From JANNFX01 sp031380225 (GTDB lineage Bacteria > Pseudomonadota > Alphaproteobacteria > Rhizobiales > Hyphomicrobiaceae), in contig JANNFX010000050.1 in NCBI GenBank assembly GCA_031380225.1, positions 1 through 15,481 of the forward strand: 15,481 nt of DNA. The letters are read 5' to 3'. The notes beneath the pieces were generated by a model that saw only the letters and a list, made by a program, of their open reading frames with translations, was not told the DNA's origin and did not search any database. This document shows, in pieces, positions 6,484 to 13,278 of the stretch. The stretch's first letter is position 1; each line of letters begins with the position of its first letter. The translations under genes were made by a program, and so were the position numbers.

Positions 6484-7029
6484 TCACGCCCGTCCCGACC
6501 ACATTCGGGTCAAAACGCGGCTTTGTCCGGAAAAATGATGCTTGATCGCGGCGGCGCTATGGCCGATGGCCAGAGCGACAGTCATGTAGGCGGTTCCCCA
6601 ATGAATCCATCCGGCGGTATCTTCCAACCCCTTCGATTGTATGAGCGAGGGGACATCGAACAGTCCAAACACGCTAATCGGATTGCCGTCAGGCGTTGAG
6701 ATCAAATAGCCGCTGATGCAAAGCAACAAAATCAACGGATAGAAACTCCAATGCACCCAATGCGAGGCTTTGCGTTCAAAAGGCGACAGATCGCTGTCGT
6801 CTGGCTTTGGGTTTATGGTTCGCCACAGCATGCGGAACAACAGCAGCGCTAAGACGACGATGCCCACGCTACGGTGCAAGTCGGGCGCTGATTTGTAGTA
6901 CGGGCTATAGTAGGTCAGTTCAACCATCCACCAGCCAAGGCCGAACAGTCCGAAAATTGCGGCAGCCATGATCCAGTGCAGCCACCGGCTGACGGATCCA
7001 TAGTTGGCAGCTGTGTCGTTAAAAGCCAT
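6484..7029 (-). CDS. Cytochrome b561 (YceJ type), inner-membrane diheme electron carrier
   Basis: This is a four-helix inner-membrane b-type cytochrome that passes electrons to or from quinone. From ATG 7029 it has 181 residues. It starts NYGSVSRWLHWIMAAAIFGL (helix 1, with a candidate heme His in RWLHW), then DLHRSVGIVVLALLLFRMLW (helix 2, His in DLHRS). SHWVHWSFYPLILLLCISGY forms helix 3, and WIHWGTAYMTVALAIGHSAA begins helix 4, ending in AIKHHF. These are the expected paired histidines. The frame extends to an ATG at 7053, but neither start has a clear ribosome site; 7029 gives the usual family N-terminus. It heads a likely two-gene operon with yceI and diverges from the MocA-ArsC gene, so both promoters must lie in the 88 bases at 7030-7117. 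Confidence 0.9.
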   Translation of the reverse strand: MAFNDTAANYGSVSRWLHWIMAAAIFGLFGLGWWMVELTYYSPYYKSAPDLHRSVGIVVLALLLFRMLWRTINPKPDDSDLSPFERKASHWVHWSFYPLILLLCISGYLISTPDGNPISVFGLFDVPSLIQSKGLEDTAGWIHWGTAYMTVALAIGHSAAAIKHHFSGQSRVLTRMWSGRA

Positions 7030-7117
7030 GTCCGTTTCGACGCCCGATCTCATAAATTACAGCAAAGATGGCGATGATTGGCGGCCTGTTCAAGTTACGA
7101 GACAGAAAGGGAGCAAA

Positions 7118-8212
7118 ATGAAATTAGCCGCCGTCCTTTTGGCCGCCGGGCTTTCGCAGCGTTTTGGCCTGGCCAACAAGCTATTGGCGAACGTTGGAGG
7201 AGAGCCAATGGTGCGGCGGGTTGCGCGGGCGGTCGCCGCGTGCCCCGTGACAGAATTTTGGGCAGTAACAGGAGCTGATCATGAGGCGCTCAGGGCGGCA
7301 TTGCTGGGTTTGCCGTTCCGCTGTGTCATGAACTCGTCGTATCGCGACGGCCTTGGCGCTTCCGTTGCATTCGGTGTGGCGCAATTGGATAATGACATCG
7401 ACGGCGTGTTGATTGTGCCGGGTGACATGGCGTGGCTTGAAACTGCGTTCCTCAATCAGATCATCGACGCCTTTGCCCGCACTGGCGGCGAGCGCATTGT
7501 CCACGCGATTGACGAGACCGGCCAGCAGCGCAATCCGGTGCTATGGCCCCGGCGCTGTATTTCTGATCTTTCTAAGTTGTCAGGCGAGAGCGGTGCCAAG
7601 TCTTTGATCGCGTCCGATCCTATACCACGCTTGACAGTCTGTCCTTCCAATGATCTTTGCCTCGACGACATCGACACGCCCGAACAGCTGGCCAGTTTTC
7701 AACAGTGGAATGCAATGACCGGCTCAACCAAAAACGTGCTGTTCCTCTGCACCCACAATTCCTGCCGCTCCGTGATTGCGGAAAGCATTCTGAATGCAAT
7801 TGGTGGTGGTCGTTTTCGCGGCTTCAGTGCGGGCAGCCATCCAAGCGGCCGTATCAATCCAGGCGCGATCGCCCTCTTGACGCGGAAGGGCTACCCCACG
7901 GTAGGCTTGCGTTCAAAAACCTGGGATGAATTTGCGGCGCCCGGGGCGGCTCCCATAGATTACATTATCACTGTGTGTGCCGATGCAGCTGGCGAAACCT
8001 GCCCGTTTTGGCCCGGCCACCCAACATCCGCGCATTGGGGCGTTGCCGATCCGTCGCGCTTCGAGGGTACAGACAGCGAACGGCAGGCGGCATTTGATGA
8101 AACTCATCGCCTGCTGTACGACCGCATCAAGGCTTTTATTGATTTGCCATTTGATGCGCTCGATCCCTCGGCGCTCAAGCAGCGGTTGATGGCCATTGGA
8201 ACCATGACCTAA
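7118..8212 (+). CDS. Fusion: MocA-type nucleotidyltransferase plus ArsC arsenate reductase
   Basis: This is one continuous 364-residue reading frame with two complete domains. Residues 1-197 are a MobA/MocA-like NTP transferase (molybdopterin cytidylyl type): LAAGLSQRFG (8-17) with K21 for nucleotide binding, GDMAWL (102-107, metal-binding Asp103) and DIDTPEQL (184-191). Residues 205-345 are a low-molecular-weight-phosphatase-fold ArsC that reduces arsenate to arsenite: P-loop CTHNSCR (Cys211 to Arg217, CX5R), SAGS (237-240), candidate relay cysteines Cys287 and Cys295, and HWGVADP (306-312) with the catalytic Asp311. ATG 7118 has AAGGGAG 4 bases upstream. The ArsC half begins at an in-frame ATG (7715) with only a weak GTGGAA before it, so a separate ArsC product is possible. 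The next gene, 12 bases on, is an AqpS-like channel, which supports an arsenic role. No arsR is visible. Domain calls are strong; the reason for fusing them is unknown. Confidence 0.88.
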   Translation: MKLAAVLLAAGLSQRFGLANKLLANVGGEPMVRRVARAVAACPVTEFWAVTGADHEALRAALLGLPFRCVMNSSYRDGLGASVAFGVAQLDNDIDGVLIVPGDMAWLETAFLNQIIDAFARTGGERIVHAIDETGQQRNPVLWPRRCISDLSKLSGESGAKSLIASDPIPRLTVCPSNDLCLDDIDTPEQLASFQQWNAMTGSTKNVLFLCTHNSCRSVIAESILNAIGGGRFRGFSAGSHPSGRINPGAIALLTRKGYPTVGLRSKTWDEFAAPGAAPIDYIITVCADAAGETCPFWPGHPTSAHWGVADPSRFEGTDSERQAAFDETHRLLYDRIKAFIDLPFDALDPSALKQRLMAIGTMT

Positions 8213-8224
8213 GGGCGCCGCCTG

Positions 8225-8905
8225 ATGACCGATCCGTCGCTGCCGGCGCTGGAACGCCGGTTTTATACCGAGTTGCTCGGGACCGCGCTGCTGCTGGCTG
8301 CTGTGGTGGGCTCTGGCATCATGGCAGATCGGCTTGCGGTCGGGAACAATGCTCTCGCGCTGCTTTGTAATGCGGCAGCAACTGGGGCGATGCTCTATGT
8401 CTTGATCGGTATGCTAGGTCCGCTGTCGGGCGCGCATTTTAACCCAGCGGTCTCGGGCGTGATGCATCTTGAGGACAGCCTGCCGCAGCGCGATTTTTTG
8501 GTCTATGTCGCGGCTCAACTGATTGGTGCTGTCATCGGCGTGTGGGCCGCACATTTGATGTTCGATGAGCCGCTCATGCAGCTGTCGCACAAAGTCCGCA
8601 GCGGGCCGTTTCAGTGGGTGTCAGAATTCATCGCAACGTTCGGATTGCTAACAACGATACTTTTGACCCGCAGAAACGCGGCTGCAAGCGTAGCAGCGGC
8701 AGTCGGTTTTTATATTTTCGCTGCGTACTGGTTCACCGCCTCGACATCCTTCGCAAATCCAGCCGTTACTATTGCCAGGGCGTTGACTGGCACGTTCACG
8801 GGTATTCAGCCAGCAGATGTTCCACCTTTTCTGATCAGTCAGTTTTTGGGAGCCTACGCGGCGATGCGTGTGGCGACGTTCTTGACCTCGACCAAGGGTC
8901 ATTAA
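8225..8905 (+). CDS. aqpS: MIP-family aquaglyceroporin, AqpS-like (probable arsenite channel)
   Basis: This 226-residue membrane channel of the aquaporin family probably lets arsenite made by the upstream ArsC domain leave the cell down its gradient, as proposed for AqpS in the Sinorhizobium ars operon. Both pore motifs are present: HFNPAVS (NPA at 73-75) and SFANPAVTIARA (NPA at 178-180). The residue after the second NPA, usually Arg in the selectivity filter of water channels, is Val181, with an Arg only at 185. This points to a wider, less water-selective pore. About six membrane helices are visible, beginning TELLGTALLLAAVVGSGIM. ATG 8225 has AAGGG overlapping the stop of the upstream gene, which indicates co-transcription and possibly translational coupling. 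The family is certain; the arsenite substrate is inferred from the neighbour. Confidence 0.85.
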   Translation: MTDPSLPALERRFYTELLGTALLLAAVVGSGIMADRLAVGNNALALLCNAAATGAMLYVLIGMLGPLSGAHFNPAVSGVMHLEDSLPQRDFLVYVAAQLIGAVIGVWAAHLMFDEPLMQLSHKVRSGPFQWVSEFIATFGLLTTILLTRRNAAASVAAAVGFYIFAAYWFTASTSFANPAVTIARALTGTFTGIQPADVPPFLISQFLGAYAAMRVATFLTSTKGH

Positions 8906-8986
8906 CCATTGCGCCCTCAACGTTTTCGTTGCGTGTGACAAAAGCCAGTGACACAAATCCCCGGACACTCGGGGTTGTGGACCAAC

Positions 8987-9871
8987 ATGGCGTACCGTCT
9001 CAAATTCGGAGAACCGCTCAGCGAAGCGGCGCCGCGTATCATCGTCGACCAAATCGATCGCATCGGGCGCGAGATGGCCGATGCTCAGAATGCGGTCACG
9101 GCTGTGCATGAATCGCGCAAATGTTTGAAGCGCGTCCGCGCATTTTTGAAACTGGTCCGGCCAGGGCTTGAGCCCGAGATCTACCAATTTGAAGCCGCGC
9201 GCTATCGCACGATCGCAGGTTTGATGTCTCAGACCCGCGACCGGGATGTGATGGCCGCCACGCTCACCAGCCTGACAGGTAACGGAAGCTGCTCCGTGGA
9301 GGAAGCTGCGAGCATTGCCGAAGTTAAGCGTTCGCTTCTGGGTGATCACCCTCCGGCTGAAAGCAGCGTCCCGAAAACAGAGGTGATCGCCATGCTCAGT
9401 CAAGCCCGTACCGCGGCCGAAGCTCTGACAGCTCAAGGTGATACCGAAACACTTGAAAAGGGTCTTCGCGCCGCCTACCGCAAGGGTCGCCATCTCCAAA
9501 ACCACGCCTACGAAGATGGCAGCGACGAAGCCTTCCATGATCTGCGCAAAGCCGTTCAACTGCACTGGCGCCATATGCAACTTTTGCAAAAGGCTTGGCC
9601 GGACATGTTTTCTGCCCGCATCGAGGCCGCGCGCACGCTTTCCCAAATGCTCGGTGATGTACAAGATATCGCGGTGCTGATCGCGGCGATCAAATCGCGT
9701 GATGACCTTAACGACGATGCCGCGTCGGCAGTGATGGGCGTAGCGCGGGCTAGCCAACGCAAGGCCAGAAAGTCTGCGCCGCCGCTTGGCGAGCAACTTT
9801 TTGCCCAATCAAGCCGTAGTTTCGCCAAGTCGACGATAGCGATTTGGGAGGCAGCCGGAAAACTTGAGTAA
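8987..9871 (+). CDS. CHAD domain-containing protein
   Basis: CHAD (conserved histidine alpha-helical domain) proteins are helical, positively charged proteins that bind inorganic polyphosphate, often at polyphosphate granules. The 294 residues hold the two expected His/Arg/Lys-rich helices: VHESRKCLKRVRAFLKLVRP (40-59) and FHDLRKAVQLHWRHMQLL (183-200). LMSQTRDRDVM and MLGDVQDIAVL are the usual loop motifs between bundles. No N-terminal CYTH triphosphatase domain is attached, so this is a stand-alone CHAD. ATG 8987 has GTGGA 5 bases upstream and gives the common MAYRLK start. A GTG at 8948 in frame would put a CCCCG/CGGGG hairpin (8959-8974) inside the gene and has no ribosome site. It follows the channel gene by 81 bases and is probably separate from the arsenic pair. 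Confidence 0.87.
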   Translation: MAYRLKFGEPLSEAAPRIIVDQIDRIGREMADAQNAVTAVHESRKCLKRVRAFLKLVRPGLEPEIYQFEAARYRTIAGLMSQTRDRDVMAATLTSLTGNGSCSVEEAASIAEVKRSLLGDHPPAESSVPKTEVIAMLSQARTAAEALTAQGDTETLEKGLRAAYRKGRHLQNHAYEDGSDEAFHDLRKAVQLHWRHMQLLQKAWPDMFSARIEAARTLSQMLGDVQDIAVLIAAIKSRDDLNDDAASAVMGVARASQRKARKSAPPLGEQLFAQSSRSFAKSTIAIWEAAGKLE

Positions 9872-9875
9872 TTCC

Positions 9876-9928
9876 AGCGGCTACCGCCGCGCCAAATGGC
9901 CGGTTTGAGGACAGAACCAATAGCCGCT
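9876..9928. terminator. Candidate stem-loop after the CHAD gene
   Basis: AGCGGCTA (9876-9883) and TAGCCGCT (9921-9928) are perfectly complementary, with GGTT/AACC complementarity nested inside the 37-base loop. It begins five bases after the CHAD stop codon and would end that transcript before ferrochelatase. There is no T run after it, so a classical intrinsic terminator is not supported; it may be a chance inverted repeat. Confidence 0.3.
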
Positions 9929-9990
9929 ACCTGATCTCGCCGGGCATTTGAGGCGTAGTTCGCCAATACCCGCCGAGGACCCCGCCGCCG

Positions 9991-11055
9991 ATGCCCAAAA
10001 CTCCCGTGCCCGTGCCCGTGTTCGAGCCTGATCGCAGCACTTGGCCGGCGTCCCATCCCAAGACCAAGGTCGGCCGCATCGGTGTTTTGCTTTTGAACCT
10101 CGGCACGCCCGATGGCACCAGCTATTGGCCGATGCGGCGGTATTTGAAGGAGTTTCTGTCAGACGCGCGCGTCATCGAGGAGCCTAAGTGGAAATGGTGG
10201 CCGATCCTCAATCTCATCATTTTGACCGTTCGGCCGAGCCGCAAGGGCCGCGACTACGCCACCATTTGGAATAATGAGCGTGATGAGGGTCCGTTAAAAA
10301 CCATTACCCGCGGTCAAGCCGATCAACTGCAAGCCCGCTTCGCCGCTGAGCCTCGCATCTTGGTCGACTGGGCGATGCGGTACGCAAACCCAACGACGGA
10401 AAGCCGCGTCCAGGCGCTGCAAGAAGCAGGCTGTGATCGCATCTTATTAATGCCGATGTATCCGCAGTATGCCGCGGCAACGACCGCGACCGCGTGTGAC
10501 CAGGCATTTCGCGCGCTCATGAATTTACGCTGGCAGCCATTCGTCCGTGTGGCACCCGCCTATCATGATGACCCGGCCTACATCGATGCGCTGGCGCGCT
10601 CGATGAAAGCCAGTTTGGCGAAGTTAGATTTCGAGCCCGAGCGCATCATCGCCACCTTCCACGGCATGCCGCAGAAGTACTTTGATGCAGGCGACCCGTA
10701 TCACTGCCATTGCCAAAAGACGTCCCGCTTGCTGTGCGACAGGCTGGGCTGGCCGAAGGAGCGCTGGCTAACAACGTTCCAGTCGCGCTTCGGCAATGAC
10801 CCATGGTTACAGCCTTATACGGATAAGACCGTTGAGCGCCTGGCCCAGGAAGGCATCAAGCGTTTAGCATTGGTGGCACCTGGTTTTTCTGCAGATTGCC
10901 TCGAAACGCTAGAAGAACTCGATGGCGAAAACCGCCACATTTTCGAAGACGCGGGCGGGGAGAAGTTCGCCTATCTGCAAGCCCTCAATGACACGTCAGA
11001 AGGCGTTGACGTCATCGAAGCCGTGGTGCGCCGCGAGCTGATGGGCTGGATTTAG
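9991..11055 (+). CDS. hemH: Ferrochelatase (heme synthesis, last step)
   Basis: This enzyme inserts ferrous iron into protoporphyrin IX to make protoheme; bacterial forms act at or near the inner membrane. The 354 residues contain the full family pattern: GVLLLNLGTPDG (31-42), the GPL motif DEGPLKTITRGQ (98-109), MRYANPTTE (129-137), LLMPMYPQYAAATT (152-165), the catalytic His224 in TFHGMPQKY (222-230), and GFSADCLETLEEL (298-310) with Glu305. The CHCHCQ stretch (Cys239 to Cys241) might suggest an iron-sulfur ligand set, but the C-terminal cysteines needed for a [2Fe-2S] cluster are absent. ATG 9991 has GAGGA 11 bases upstream, rather far. A proline-rich N-terminus (PVPVPV) precedes the fold. 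It appears to be a single gene; it serves the b561 and P450 hemes in this window only in the general sense. Confidence 0.97.
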   Translation: MPKTPVPVPVFEPDRSTWPASHPKTKVGRIGVLLLNLGTPDGTSYWPMRRYLKEFLSDARVIEEPKWKWWPILNLIILTVRPSRKGRDYATIWNNERDEGPLKTITRGQADQLQARFAAEPRILVDWAMRYANPTTESRVQALQEAGCDRILLMPMYPQYAAATTATACDQAFRALMNLRWQPFVRVAPAYHDDPAYIDALARSMKASLAKLDFEPERIIATFHGMPQKYFDAGDPYHCHCQKTSRLLCDRLGWPKERWLTTFQSRFGNDPWLQPYTDKTVERLAQEGIKRLALVAPGFSADCLETLEELDGENRHIFEDAGGEKFAYLQALNDTSEGVDVIEAVVRRELMGWI

Positions 11056-11084
11056 AGCTAGTTTGCCAAAGTTTTCGGACGTGC

Positions 11085-11114
11085 TTGCCGTGTCCTGGTC
11101 AGAGATAGTATAAG
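11085..11114 (+). promoter_or_regulatory. Candidate sigma-70-like promoter for the toxin-antitoxin pair
   Basis: TTGCCG (11085-11090) and TATAAG (11109-11114) are spaced by 18 bases, matching the vegetative -35/-10 pattern at 4 and 5 of 6 positions. The -10 ends 30 bases before the preferred DUF433 start. In a GC-rich genome the AT-rich TAGTATAAG stands out. No palindromic operator was seen around it. Confidence 0.4.
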
Positions 11115-11144
11115 TCCCGAGCCTTTTTGACTGAGAAGTTTCAC

Positions 11145-11387
11145 ATGACTGTTAAACCAGAACTTCCCCGAATTGTTGCCGACCCAGGGGTCTTGGTCGG
11201 CAAGCCTGTGGTTCGTGGTACGCGGTTGTCGGTCGAATTTCTAATCGGGCTCATGGCCGATGGATGGACAGAGGCTGATATCTTGGACAACTATCCGGGT
11301 TTGACTCATGAAGATCTTACAGCATGTCTCGCGTATGCGCGCGACATCCTCGCAAATGAACGCGTGTTTCCGAGTGCAGCTGAATGA
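11145..11387 (+). CDS. DUF433 family antitoxin
   Basis: This is a small putative antitoxin of 80 residues that would bind and neutralise the DUF5615 protein encoded next to it and probably repress its own promoter. The DUF433 core is plain: PRIVADPGVLVGKPVVRGTR (8-27) then LSVEFLIGLMADGWTEADIL (28-47), and NYPGLTHEDLTACLAYARD (49-67) forming the helical DNA-binding part. ATG 11145 has GAGAAG about 7 bases upstream; a TTG at 11127 in frame would add six residues. Its stop overlaps the start of the toxin gene as ATGA (11384-11387), so the two are translationally coupled with the antitoxin first. The DUF433-DUF5615 pairing is well known; activity in this strain is unproven. Confidence 0.88.
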   Translation: MTVKPELPRIVADPGVLVGKPVVRGTRLSVEFLIGLMADGWTEADILDNYPGLTHEDLTACLAYARDILANERVFPSAAE

Positions 11388-11749
11388 GCCGGTTCCTTGC
11401 GGATGAGAATTTTCCTCGCCGCGCGGTCCTCGATCTTCGAAACGCAGGTCATGATGTTTTCTGGGCCAAGTGCGAATCTCCCGGTGTGTCGGACGAAAAA
11501 CTCTTGACCCAAGCAGTAACGGAGCAGCGCGTTCTCGTCACTTTTGACAAAGATTTTGGTGAATTGGCATTCCGGCATGGATTGGCAGCTGAATGCGGAA
11601 TCGTTTTGTTCCGGCTATCAATGAAGCCGCCTGGCCCGGCAATCAGCCAGGTAGTTGCCACGTTACAATCACGAGACGATTGGGCCGGCCATTTCTCAGT
11701 CGTAGAGGCCCATCAAATTCGCATGAGAAAGCTGCACCTAGGTCAGTGA
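11384..11749 (+). CDS. DUF5615 family PIN-like toxin
   Basis: This is a 121-residue PIN-like protein, a presumed Mg-dependent RNase toxin. Acidic residues typical of the PIN fold are seen at FLADENFP (Asp7, Glu8), VSDEKLL (Asp37) and VLVTFDKDFGEL (Asp55, Asp57). GIVLFRLSM (72-80) forms a core strand. The length is normal for the family and the frame is intact, so the module could be active. It starts within the DUF433 stop (ATGA). Its last 12 bases overlap the 3' end of the convergent P450 gene, so the two transcripts are antisense at their ends. There are no signs of an insertion sequence or integrase nearby. Confidence 0.86.
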   Translation: MSRFLADENFPRRAVLDLRNAGHDVFWAKCESPGVSDEKLLTQAVTEQRVLVTFDKDFGELAFRHGLAAECGIVLFRLSMKPPGPAISQVVATLQSRDDWAGHFSVVEAHQIRMRKLHLGQ

Positions 11750-13216
11750 TGACTGCCGCTTCACCACCCGGCACATGATCTGCTCGGCTGGCCGCGTTGT
11801 GAGGCGCGCGACGGGGCGGACGGCCTCGGGGCGCTCAACACTGAAATCATAACGGCGGACGAGACGGGCGAGGATGAGCGCGCTTTCTGTTTGCGCGAAT
11901 GCAGCGCCCACGCAGACCCGTGGGCCGATGCCGAACGGCAGATACGCGCCGTTGACCAATTCGTGCTCGCGTTCTGGGCTGAAGCGGTCCGGATCGAAGG
12001 CATGCGGGTTACGCCAATAATCGCGGTGGCGGTGAATGGTCCACGGCGCGATCATGACCATGGCGCCCTTCTTGACTTTGCGGCCGCCAATCTCGACCGG
12101 CCGCAATGCGACGCGCGGCAGAAACGTAATCGGCGGATAGAGCCGCATGGTTTCGCGGAAGACATTGCGCGTGAATGCTAAGCGCTTGATGTGCTCGAAC
12201 TCAACTGGTCCGCCGCCAGTTACGTCATGGATCTCGGCACGAATACGCGCCACCGCGTCCGGCTGCTGCGAGAGAATATAGAACGCCCAGGTTAGCGCGC
12301 TGGCGGTCGTCTCATGTCCGGCGAGAAAGAACACGCCCAACTGATCGATCAGCTCTTTGCGGGTAAACGGCTCGCCGTCTTCGAGATTGCGGGCTGCAAC
12401 GATTGCCGCGGCGATGTCATTGAACGACAAGCCGTTTTCGATATGGCTATCGACCATGCGTCCTAAGTGGCCGCGGATTTTCTCACATGCCGCCAAAACT
12501 TCCGGGTGATGCGGGATGTTGGACCAGGCCGGATCGAAAATCAGGCGCTTGAGTTCCACATGCGCAACGCTGCGTTCGAATATCGTGAAAGCGTCGAACA
12601 CCTCGCGCGCCGTTCGCGATTCAAGAGACGTCGAGAACACTGTGCGGCAGATGATATCGGCCGTCAGGTGGCTCATCGCCAAGTCGAGTGAAAACAGTTC
12701 GGACTTGGCTGCCAGAGCATCAAGGTGTTGTTCATAGGCATTGACACCATCGGCCATTGAGGCGAACGCACGGCTCAAACGCATCAGCGAAAACGCCGGA
12801 TCGATCATGCGCCGCTGCCGGCGCCACAGCGGGCCAGACGAAACAAACATCGAATCGCCGACAAGCGGCGCCAACGCACCGACCATCAAATCGCTTTTTG
12901 GATAGACATCTTCTGGGTCGGCCAGGATGGCTTTAACGAGGCCGGGTTGATTGACGATCAGGATCGTGCGCCGCGACCAGCCAAGCCGGCCCAGTTTCAT
13001 TTTATAGGCTGCGGCCGGCAACAGGCTCAAGAGATTGCCTTCACCCCCGAATGCGGTCCGCAACAGGCCGGCAACAGCCCAGAGCGGGTTCGGTCGAGGA
13101 GGCGTGTACACGGGTGCGGCCTTGCAGGGGGGAGGGCGAAGGCCGCAAACATTGCACACGTCCGGGCGCCCGAATAGCCCCGCCCGGGAGAGAGTTAGCC
13201 GGTTCCGGGCCGACAC
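11738..13216 (-). CDS. Cytochrome P450
   Basis: This is a heme-thiolate monooxygenase; the substrate cannot be told from sequence. In the 492-residue reading, helix C is WRRQRRMIDPAFS (131-143), the oxygen-activating I-helix is AGHETTAS (299-306) and the ExxR motif is ETMR (355-358). FDPDRFSPE (407-415) follows, and the heme loop is FGIGPRVCVGAAF (428-440) with Cys435 as iron ligand. All essential residues are present. The protein lacks a reductase domain, so it needs separate redox partners, none of which is in the window. The start is uncertain: GTG 13216 has GGAA almost touching it, while GTG 13111 has AAGG at 8 bases and gives 457 residues beginning at YTPPRPNP, more like the family. The 35 extra residues are Cys/Pro-rich and not obviously P450. 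It diverges from the membrane-protein gene at 13279. Confidence 0.9.
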   Translation of the reverse strand: MSARNRLTLSRAGLFGRPDVCNVCGLRPPPCKAAPVYTPPRPNPLWAVAGLLRTAFGGEGNLLSLLPAAAYKMKLGRLGWSRRTILIVNQPGLVKAILADPEDVYPKSDLMVGALAPLVGDSMFVSSGPLWRRQRRMIDPAFSLMRLSRAFASMADGVNAYEQHLDALAAKSELFSLDLAMSHLTADIICRTVFSTSLESRTAREVFDAFTIFERSVAHVELKRLIFDPAWSNIPHHPEVLAACEKIRGHLGRMVDSHIENGLSFNDIAAAIVAARNLEDGEPFTRKELIDQLGVFFLAGHETTASALTWAFYILSQQPDAVARIRAEIHDVTGGGPVEFEHIKRLAFTRNVFRETMRLYPPITFLPRVALRPVEIGGRKVKKGAMVMIAPWTIHRHRDYWRNPHAFDPDRFSPEREHELVNGAYLPFGIGPRVCVGAAFAQTESALILARLVRRYDFSVERPEAVRPVARLTTRPAEQIMCRVVKRQSSLT

Positions 13217-13278
13217 TTCCGGCTTGAAACGCAGCCGATCCCAGGTCAGGATTAGACAATTGATGCTGACGGGGGAAA

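Noticed and set aside
8648..9808. 386-codon open frame on the minus strand
   Set aside because: It is antisense to the end of the aquaglyceroporin gene and most of the CHAD gene, both of which show clear family motifs. Its translation is rich in Arg, His and Cys, has no recognisable domain, and reflects GC-rich codon bias in a shadow frame.
10689..10760. CHCHCQ stretch in ferrochelatase as an iron-sulfur site
   Set aside because: Cluster-bearing ferrochelatases use additional C-terminal cysteines, which are missing here; the motif alone does not support a cluster.
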